This document shows, in pieces, positions 41,232 to 50,000 of a stretch of DNA of 64,000 nt; position 1 is the stretch's first letter; the number at the start of each line of letters is the position of its first letter. This DNA is from JAQGMV01 sp035626595 (GTDB lineage Bacteria > Pseudomonadota > Gammaproteobacteria > Burkholderiales > SG8-41), in assembly GCA_035626595.1 (NCBI GenBank), contig DASPNJ010000101.1, positions 1 to 64,000 of the forward strand, given 5' to 3'. The translations under genes and the position numbers were made by a program. The notes below the pieces were generated by a model. The model was not told where the DNA came from. It did no database searches and saw only the letters and a list, made by a program, of their open reading frames with translations.

Positions 41232-42208
41232 AACGTCTGCACCTGGATGTTGGCCGCTTTGACGACCTTGCCCCATTTCACGACCTCGTTGCGCAGATAG
41301 TCGGCGAACTGCTCCGGCGTCATTTGCGGCGCCGGCTCGATGCCCGCGACGAGCAGGCGCTCGCGCACGTCGGGCATCGCGAGGATACGGGTGATCTCCT
41401 GATGGAGCTTCGCGACGATATCGCGCGGCGTGCCGGCCGGAGCGAGTATCCCCACGGAGTTGGTCGATTCGTATCCGGGCACGCCGACTTCGGCAACGGT
41501 CGGCAGGTTAGGCAGCACGACAGAACGCTTCGATGTGCATACGCCGAGCGCGCGCAGCCTGCCGGCCCGCACATACGCGACGGCAGTAGGCATCGTCGCG
41601 AACGTGACATCCACCTCGCCCATCACCGTTGCGAGCACCGCTGGCGCCCCGCCTTTGTAGCCGACGAATGTGATCTTCGTGCCGGCCATGCTGTTGAAGA
41701 GCTCGCCGGTCATCTGTGGGCCCGTGCCGCCGGCGCCGAAGTTGAGCCGCCCGGGCTTGGTCTTCGCGAGCGCGATCAGCTCCTTCACCGTGCGCACCGG
41801 CACCGACGGATGAACGGCGAGGACCTGGGAGATGGTCGAGGTGAGCGTGATCGGCGCGAACGCCTGGGGAAACTGGTAGGGCATGTTTCGGTAGGTCACC
41901 GGATGCACCGTGTGCGTGCCGGTCATCACGAAGAGCGTGTAGCCGTCGGGCGCGGCCTTTGCCACCGCGTCCGCGCCGATGATGCCCTGCGCGCCTGCCC
42001 GGTTGTCGACGATCAGCGGCTGCCCGAAGGCTTCCTGAAACTTCGGCGCCATCACGCGCGCGACGATGTCCGACGAGCCACCGGGCGCGAAGCCGTCGAT
42101 GATGCGGACCGGCTTTGCGGGATACGTTTGTGCGAATGCGCTCCCTGTCAGGGCCGCGGCAGAGACGAAGAACAGCGATCCGATCTGCAGGACGGTGCTT
42201 ACGTGCAT
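41228..42208 (-). CDS. Bug/TctC-family periplasmic solute receptor
   Basis: 326 residues with signal peptide ending at SAFAQTYP. Motifs: YPAKPVRIIDGFAPGGSSD, DNRAGAQGIIG, PDGYTLFVMTG, FGAGGTGPQM, VGYKGGAPAV and VAEVGVPGYESTNS. Divergent from the AtzG-like/amidase pair at 42.3 kb across 84 bases, so it may deliver or sense the amide that pair hydrolyses. Its C-terminal 17 codons match the relic at 34429. Confidence 0.92.
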   Translation of the reverse strand: MHVSTVLQIGSLFFVSAAALTGSAFAQTYPAKPVRIIDGFAPGGSSDIVARVMAPKFQEAFGQPLIVDNRAGAQGIIGADAVAKAAPDGYTLFVMTGTHTVHPVTYRNMPYQFPQAFAPITLTSTISQVLAVHPSVPVRTVKELIALAKTKPGRLNFGAGGTGPQMTGELFNSMAGTKITFVGYKGGAPAVLATVMGEVDVTFATMPTAVAYVRAGRLRALGVCTSKRSVVLPNLPTVAEVGVPGYESTNSVGILAPAGTPRDIVAKLHQEITRILAMPDVRERLLVAGIEPAPQMTPEQFADYLRNEVVKWGKVVKAANIQVQTF

Positions 42209-42292
42209 GGCATACCTCCGGTGATGGCGCGATGCGGGCGTGATCCTGTGTATGTTAGGTTACACCGCGACCTACATCCTGGAGGAGCTGCG

Positions 42293-42523
42293 ATGAAGAA
42301 GAGCAGGCGCAAGACGACGGTTACGGCGGAACTGTGCGAGTCGATCGCGCGCAACCTGCGGGCCACGAAGATCACGCCGGCAGTCGCGCAGGCGCTTGCG
42401 CCGAACCTCGAGCGTCTCAACAACGCGGCGCTGGAGGCGGCGAAGGACAGCGATTTCAACCATGAGCCCTCACGCTTCGCATCAGTTCTCGCGCAGCTCA
42501 AGGCGCCCTCCGCGCGGCGATGA
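42293..42523 (+). CDS. AtzG-like small amidase partner subunit
   Basis: 76 residues from ATG 42293, with GGAGGAG upstream. Two to three helices: LCESIARNLRATKITPAVAQ, then ALAPNLERLNNAALEAAKD, ending HEPSRFASVL. The 'NL..L..A....D....EP..FA..L' layout resembles AtzG/DUF4089 proteins, which like GatC wrap around and stabilise a partner amidase. Overlap of 4 bases with the amidase start (42520-42523) supports a one-to-one complex. Assigned by pattern and position; similarity is modest. Confidence 0.7.
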   Translation: MKKSRRKTTVTAELCESIARNLRATKITPAVAQALAPNLERLNNAALEAAKDSDFNHEPSRFASVLAQLKAPSARR

Positions 42524-43938
42524 ACGAGGACATTCTCGAGCTCGGGCTGACGGAGCTGGCCGCTGCGATCCGTAAACGGAAGATTTCATCGCTCGCGGCG
42601 ACACGCGCGTGTCTCGACCGCGCAGAGCGCCTTCAGCCACACCTGAACTGCTTCATATCGATCGAGGCGGATGCGGCGCTGAAGGCGGCACGCGCCGCCG
42701 ATCGGGCGCTTGCACGCGGTGCGAAGCTGGGTCTCCTGCACGGCGTGCCGCTCGCGCACAAGGACCTCTTCTATCGCAAAGGACGCGTCTCGACCGGTGG
42801 CGCGAAGATCCTGCGCGACTACAAGCCTCGCGTCACCGCGACTGTGGTCGAGCGCATGCAGGCGGCCGGTGCGATCTGGCTGGGCACGCTCAACATGTCG
42901 GAGTTCGCCGGCAATCCGACGGGACACAACGAGCACTTCGGCGACTGCCGCAATGCCTGGAACATCGAGCACGTGAGCGGAGGCTCGTCGAGCGGCTCGG
43001 GCGTCGCCGTGGCGGCGCGCCTCTGCTACGGCTCGCTCGGTTCCGACACCGGCGGATCGATCCGCCATCCGGCCGCGTTCAATGGCGTCGTCGGATTGAA
43101 GCCCACCCAGGGCCGCGTCAGCCGCTTCGGCGTGCTGCCACGGTCGTGGTCGCTCGACAACGTGGGGCCGCTTGCGCGCAGCGCGCGCGATTGCGCGCGC
43201 TTGATGCGCGTGATCGCGGGCGCTGACGAAAACGACTCGACCTGCAGCACCGAGCGCGTGCCCGACTACGAAAAAGAGCTGGGCGGCAGTGTGAAAGGCC
43301 TCCGCATCGGCGTTCCCACGAACTATTACTACGACAGCGCCAGCGCCGACGTCCGCCGCCGCATGGAGGAGAGCCTGGCCGCGCTGAAGTCGCTCGGCGC
43401 GCGCGTGATCGAGCTCGAGGTGCCGGACCCGCAGCGCCTGCTCGATCTCTCCAACGTGATCTCGCAGCCCGAGGTCGCTGCCGTGCACGGCAACTGGCTG
43501 CGCGAGCGGTCCGAGGACTACTCGGTCTGGCGCGGGGCCATCGAGCCGGGGCTCGTGGTCTCGGCGGCGAGCTACCTCGACGCGCAGATGGCGCGGCCGC
43601 GGCTGATTCAGGAGTTCGTCGAGGCGGTCTTCCGGCGCGTCGATCTGCTGCACGCGCCGGTGTACTCGCGGCCGGTGCCGACGATCGCCGAGGCGACGCC
43701 GCGCTCGGCGGCCGACATCCCGCGCGTGCAGGGCATCTCGCGGAACAACCGGCCCGCGAACTTCCTCGGTATTCCGTCGGTGAGCGTGCCGGCGGGATTT
43801 TCGACGAACGGGCTCCCCGTCGCGTTTCAGCTCATGGGCCGGCCGTTTTCGGAGCCGTTGCTCTTACGCGTCGCCGACGCGTATCAAGGTGTCACGCAGT
43901 GGCACCGGCGTGCGCCGGATCTGTCGCGCTATCTATAG
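42520..43938 (+). CDS. Amidase-signature hydrolase (AtzE/GatA-like)
   Basis: 472 residues. Ser-cisSer-Lys triad K81 (GVPLAHKD), S156 (GGSSSGSG) and S180 (GSDTGGSIR), with the same 75- and 24-residue spacing as fatty-acid amide hydrolase. Followed by GVVGLKPTQGRVSRFGV and a C-terminal IPSVSVPAGF. With the overlapping AtzG-like gene it probably forms a heteromeric hydrolase that cleaves a small amide or carbamate-type bond; tRNA amidotransfer is unlikely as gatB is absent. Followed by a repeat element, convergent with the RTX gene. Confidence 0.9.
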   Translation: MNEDILELGLTELAAAIRKRKISSLAATRACLDRAERLQPHLNCFISIEADAALKAARAADRALARGAKLGLLHGVPLAHKDLFYRKGRVSTGGAKILRDYKPRVTATVVERMQAAGAIWLGTLNMSEFAGNPTGHNEHFGDCRNAWNIEHVSGGSSSGSGVAVAARLCYGSLGSDTGGSIRHPAAFNGVVGLKPTQGRVSRFGVLPRSWSLDNVGPLARSARDCARLMRVIAGADENDSTCSTERVPDYEKELGGSVKGLRIGVPTNYYYDSASADVRRRMEESLAALKSLGARVIELEVPDPQRLLDLSNVISQPEVAAVHGNWLRERSEDYSVWRGAIEPGLVVSAASYLDAQMARPRLIQEFVEAVFRRVDLLHAPVYSRPVPTIAEATPRSAADIPRVQGISRNNRPANFLGIPSVSVPAGFSTNGLPVAFQLMGRPFSEPLLLRVADAYQGVTQWHRRAPDLSRYL

Positions 43939-43976
43939 GATTGCTTGCGAGAAGCCGCAGAGACAGAGCATCCGGT

Positions 43977-44071
43977 GTCGTTGCGAGGCGCAGCAGCGAC
44001 GAAGCAAGCCGCGGAGCGTTCGCTTGCGTGCGCCACGCGATCGCCACGTCGCTATCGCTCCTCGCGATGAC
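43977..44071. repeat. Dispersed palindromic repeat element
   Basis: Begins GTCGTTGCGAGGCGCAGCAG and ends with CTCCTCGCGATGAC, whose reverse complement GTCATCGCGAGGAG mirrors the beginning, giving a roughly 95-bp element with inverted ends. It fills the gap between the convergent amidase and RTX genes; a related half element is at 29833-29875. No coding potential. Confidence 0.65.
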
Positions 44072-44093
44072 TGGCCTGCGATGACCAGTTGTG

Positions 44094-47000
44094 TCAGGCG
44101 TCTATCAGCAGCTTTCCAGCGGTCAACAGGTTGTCGAGGATCTGCGTCTGCGTGAGCGTGTTGTTCGCGGTGAAGTCGACGCCGGTGAGGTTGATCTGCT
44201 GACTGATGCCGCCGCCGAAGCCGTGGGTGTCGATCCGGATTTCGGTGGCGGTGCCCGTATAGACGAAGTTGAGGTAGTTCACCAAGCTCGCCGAGTTCGC
44301 GTGCTCGCCTTGCAGCAGGTCCGTCAGCTCCAGACGGTCTGTCGACGGGGCGGCGTCGAAGTCAGTGATGGTGTCCACGATCACGGGGAACTGCTGGTCG
44401 CCGTTGCTCCACCTGAAGGTGTCATTGCCGGCGCCCCCGGTCAGCGTATCGGCGTTCGCGCCGCCGGAGAGCACGTCGTTTCCGCCGCCGCCGTTCAGGT
44501 CGTTCGCGAAGAAATCGCCCAGAATGATGTCGTCTCCGGCAGAACCGATGACATTCTCGATGTTGAAGACGGTATCGAACCCCATCGGGAATGGGTTTCC
44601 GAGCGCGATATGGTGCGCGCCGAAATCCTGCGAAACGTCGAACGTGTCCGTTCCGCCGCCGCCGTCGATGATGTCATTGCCGTCACCGCTGCGGATCCAG
44701 TCGTTGCCGTTGCCGCCGTCGATCTTGTTGTTGCCGCTGGTGCCGGTGAGCGTGTCGTTGCCCGCGCCGCCGCTCACGCTCTCGACCCCGGCGATGGACG
44801 TGAAGCCGGATGCCGTATTCGCTGCGAGGTCGACCGTGACATCGGCATTCGTGGAGGGCGTGTAGATGAGCCAGTCGGCGTGTCCGCCGAAGCCGTTGGC
44901 GCCCAGATCGAGCGTCACCGATTCGATGCCTGAAGCACTTCCGCCGTTCACCTCGGTGATCACGCCGGTCCCGGACCAGAACACATTGAGAATGTCGTCG
45001 AAGTCGTTGCCGACGATCTGAAGCACGTCGAGCGCGCCGGCGCTGTCGACGACCGTGTCGGCGTCGCCGAAGTTGCGATAGATGTACGTGTCGTTACCGT
45101 CGCCGCCCTGCAGGTTGTTCGCGAGGAAGCTTCCACGCAGCGTGTCGTCGAACGCGCTGCCGATGGCGTTCTCCACGTTGCTTATGGCGTCGAAGCCGGG
45201 GCCGCCGAACAGATCGACGAAGGCGCCCCCGGCGAGACCCGCAGCGGACAGCGTGTCGATCCCATCACCGCCGTCGATCGTGTCGAAGTCGCCGGCCAGG
45301 CCGTCGCCGGCCCACAACGTATCGTTACCGTCGCCGCCGTTCAGGATATTGAAGCTTCCGTCGCCGATCAGCGTGTCGTTGCCGGAGCCGCCGGTGAGAT
45401 TCTCGACGCCCAGAATCGCGCCGGTGAACCCCGACGCGGAGAATCCGAGCGTGGCGGTGACGTCGAAGATGCTGCCCGCGTACGACAGCGTGTCGAGGTT
45501 GAAGCCCATCGGGGGCGGCGAGCCCGGGGGCGGCCCCATGTTGAGGCCGAGATCGAGCGTCACCAGCTCGACGCCCAGGATCGCGCCGCCGGCAACTGCC
45601 GACAGCGCGGGGCCTCCCGAGTACGTGACGGACACGAAATCGTTCCATTGCGAACCGACGATATCCAGCCGGTCGCTGCCGGCGCTGTCGATGATCGTGT
45701 CGCTCCCGAACCCGACGTTGTATATGTAGACATCGTCGCCGGCGCCGCCTTCGAGCTGGTTGTTGCCGACGCTGCCCTGGAGCGTGTCGGCGAAGGCCGT
45801 GCCGATCGCGTTCTCGATGTTGCTGATGATGTCCTGCCCTACGGCGCCGCCGAGATTGATGGTGATGCCCGACGTAAGGCCCGTCGCGAGCGCTGCCGAC
45901 AGCGTGTCGTTGCCGTCGCCGCCGTCGATCGTGTCGAGGCCATCGCCGCCCCACAGCAGATCGTCGCCGGCGCGGCCTTCGAGGCGGTTGACGAAGCCGT
46001 TGCCGATGATCGTATCGGCATGAGCGGAGCCGAGCACGTTCTCGATATTGAGCACCACGTCGGCGCCGTTCGTGCCGGTCACGAGATTGACGACCTGCGG
46101 ACCGGTGCCGCCGGAGCGATCCAGCGTATCGATCCCGCCGCCACCGTCGATGACGTCGGCGCCCGCGCCGCCGTTCAGTGTGTCGTCGCCGTTCATTCCA
46201 AGCAGCCGGTCATCGCCGCCGCCGCCGATGATCACGTCGTTGAAGCGCGAGCCGGTTACCTCCTCGATCCCCAGCAACGTGTCGGTGCCGCCGCGTCCAT
46301 CCGTCGCCGTGCTCATGCCAAGGTTGACTACGATGCCGCTCAGCGCCTGCTGATATTCGGCGCGATCGCGCCCGCCCTGGCCGTCGATAATGTCATCGCC
46401 GCCGGAGCCTTCGAAAATCTCGGTCACGTCGGTGCGATCGCTGCCGGTGATCGTGTCGGCAAAAGCCGAGCCGCGCACGCCTTCGATGCCGGAGAACGTG
46501 TCGATCGTCCCGTAACCGTCGGCCGCCGTGCCGCTGCCGTCGATGCCGAGTGTGATGTTGATGCCCGCCGGCGCGCTGACGAAATGCAGGTGGTCGATGC
46601 CGCCGCGGCCGTCGATGGTGTCGTTTCCGGCGTTGCCTTCGAAACGCTCGTTGCCGCTGGTCGTATCGCTCCCGAACATCGTGTCGTCGTGCGCGGAGCC
46701 GCGAAGGCGCTCGACGCTCACCAGCGTGTCCTGGCCGCCGTCGCCGTCGTTCGAGACGGTGCCGGCCGCAAGGTCGCCGACGATGCCGGCCGCGGCGTTC
46801 GTGTATTCCGCCCAATCGTTACCGATGCCGCCGTCGATCAGGTCGTTGCCGCCGCGTCCCTGGAAATTCTCCGAGCCCTGCGGGTCGTTGTTGGTCGCGT
46901 CGCCGCCGGTCAGCACGTCGTTCCCGGCCGTGCCGATCACGCGCTCGATGTTCGAGATGCGGTCGGTGCCGCCGAGACCGTCCGTCGCGATGCCGGTCGC

Positions 47001-50000
47001 GAGGTTCACGTTCACCGGGCTCGTCGAGCCCGAGTAATCGAGCGCGTCGTTGTCCGGCAGCGCGCCCGCGGCGTTCTCGCCGCCGTCGAGCGTGTCGTCG
47101 CCTGCACCGCCTACGATCAGATCGTTCCCCGCGCCGCCGTTGAGCCGATTGGCGATGCCGTTCCCGATGAGGGTGTCGTCGAAGGCACTGGTGGTGGCGT
47201 TCTCCATGTTGACGAACGTGTCGCCGCCGTTCGTGCCGGTAACGAAATTGATCACCTGAACGGTCGTTGCACCTGAGCGGTTGAGCGTATCGCTGCCCGC
47301 GCCGCCGTCGATGGTGTCGACGCCGAACGAACCATTGATCGAGTCGTCTCCGGCCCCGCCGAGCAGCACGTCGTCGCCCTCGCCGCCCTGTATCGTGTCG
47401 TTGCCGTCGCTGCCGTCGATGCGGTTCGGGCCCGTGTCACCTGTAAGGATGTCGTTGAAGCGCGAGCCCATGATCTGCTCGATACCGGTGAACGTGTCGT
47501 TGCCGGCGCCGCCGGTGGCGGTTCCTGCGACGAGATTGACCGTCACACCCGAGCCGGACTGGCTGTACTCGATGCGGTCGATGCCGCCGTTGCCGTGGAT
47601 CGTGTCGTTGCCGCCGAAGCCTTCGAAGTATTCGATCGAGTCGGTGCGGTTGCTGCCCGTCAGCACGTCTGCGCTGTTCGAGCCGCGCACGCCTTCGATG
47701 CCGAAGAAGGTGTCGCTGCCGTGCCCGCCGGTCGCGGTGCCGCTGCCGTCGCCGTTGAACGTCACCGTCACGGCGGAAGGCGAGTTCGTGTACATCACGT
47801 AATCGAGGCCGCCGCGGCCGTCGATCGTGTCGTCTCCGGCCATGCCCTCGAAGCGCTCGTTGCCGCTCGTCGTATCGCTGCCGAAGATCGTGTCCGCGAA
47901 GGCCGAGCCGCGCACGCGCTCGATGCTGATCAGCACGTCGCTCGCCCCGTCGCCGTCGTTCGAAGCCGTCCCGGCCGCGATGTCCACGACGACGCCGGCG
48001 GCAGCGTCCCGATACTCCGCCCAGTCGTTGCCCGTGCCGCCGTCGATCGTATCGACGCCGCCGCGGCCGGCGAAGACTTCGCTGTCCGACGGGTGGTTGT
48101 TGTTGGCATCGCCGCCCGTCAGTGTGTCCGCGAAGTGCGTGCCGATCACCCGCTCGACGTTGACGAGCGTGTCCGTGCCGCCGAGTCCGTCGCTCGCCGT
48201 GTGCGTGGCGAGATTCACGACAACCGCGCTCGTGGAGTCGATGTAGCTGATCGTGTCGGTATCCGGGAGCGAACCTGCCGCGTTCTCGCCGCCGTTGAGC
48301 ACGTCGTTGCCGGCGCCCCCGACCAGCGTGTCGTTGTTCGCTTCGCCGCGGAGGCGGTTGTCACCCGCGTCCCCGACGAGCGCATCGCGGAAGCTCGTGC
48401 CGCGCAGGTTCTCGATCGAGATCAGCGTGTCGATGTTGCCGCCGCCGGCCACGTTATAGCCGTCGCGCGCGGTGCCGGCTGCCGCGGTCGTATTGGTGCC
48501 GCTCCCGAGGTTGAACGCGACGGTCGCGCTGCTCAGATTCGCCACCACGCCGCTCGTGCTCGCCGAACGAAAATCGGCTTCGTCGGCGCCGTCGCCGCCG
48601 TCGAGAATGTCGGCGCCGTTCTCACCGCGCAGGCGATTGTCCGCGGCGTTGCCGATCAGCACGTCCCCGGATGACGAGCCGCGAACCGCATTCATGTCGA
48701 TCAGCGTGTCGATCGTGCCGTAGCCGTCCCGCGCGGTTCCGGCATCCACCGTGATGCCGCCGCCGGCATCGTACGCAGTCGTACCGAGATTGACGATGAT
48801 GCCGCTCGGTGCGTTGGTGTAGAACGCTTCGCTGAGCGGTGCGCCGCCGCCCACCAGCGTGTCGTTGCCCGCGCGCCCGTCGAACCGCTCGTTGAACGGA
48901 TTGCCGCCGCCGATGATGATGTCCGCGCCGCTCGTGCCGATGATGACTTCGATGTTGCGCAGCGTGTCGGTGTCGTTCGCGCTGCCGCCGACGACCGCGG
49001 TCTGGCCCGCGATGCCGTAGGTCGCGTTCGCGGCCGAAGCGAGATTCACGACCACGCCGGCCGCGCCGGCATAGGTGTAGTTCGCCGTATCGCCATCGCC
49101 GGTGTTGCCGGGCTGGATGCCGGGCGTCGTGCCGCCGTCGAGAAGATCGTTACCCGTGCCGCCGTTCAGCGTATCGTCCTGCGCGCCGCCGCGAAGCTCG
49201 TCGTTGCCGTTGCCGCCCGTGAGGTTGTCGTTGCCGTCGCCGCCGAAGAGATAGTCGCCGTTGTCTGCGCCGTTGATCGAATCGTTGCCGGCGAGCCCGT
49301 CGTAGGCATCCACGCCGGCGCCGCCGGTGAACATATCGTTGCCCGCGGTTCCGTAGATCGTGCCCGCGATGACGCCGACGTCGTCGGCGGCGTCATCGAC
49401 CGCCTGCTCGAGGTTGGCGCCCGTGAACTGCGTTTGCGCCGTCGACGCATCGCCCGAGGAGCCGGCGTCGGCGAGCGCCGCCGTCGCGCCGTTCTGCGGG
49501 TCCTGCGCGACGACTGCTGTCTGTGCGATCTGCGTCAGCGCGGCGCTGCCGCCCGCCGAGACCGCGTCGGCGACCTGCGTGTTGATCTCCGCCACTACAT
49601 TCGCCGCGGCTGCCGCGGTGTTGTCGATGTTGTTGCCCGTGACCCCGGCCGCAGCGGCTGACGTCACGATCAGGTCGGTCGCGGTCGTGGCGTTGCCGAG
49701 GTCGACCGGGCCGCCGCTCGTGGAAATCGTATTGGCGAGCGCGCCGATCACCGCCGCTGCCGCGGCGTCGTAGCCGGTGGACCCCGCGCCGTCGATGAGC
49801 GATGCGGCGAGCGAGATCGTGTTCTGGACCTGGACGCCCGCCGAGTAGATTTCCACCGCGTCGGGATCGCCGCTCAACGCGGCCTGTACCGGGTCGAAGG
49901 TCGTGAGGTCGATGTCGGGCAGACCGAAAGCCGTGATGACCTGCGCCTGCGCGTCGGCGACGCTCGTGCCGGGCGTGCCCTCGATGAGCGCCGCGACGAG

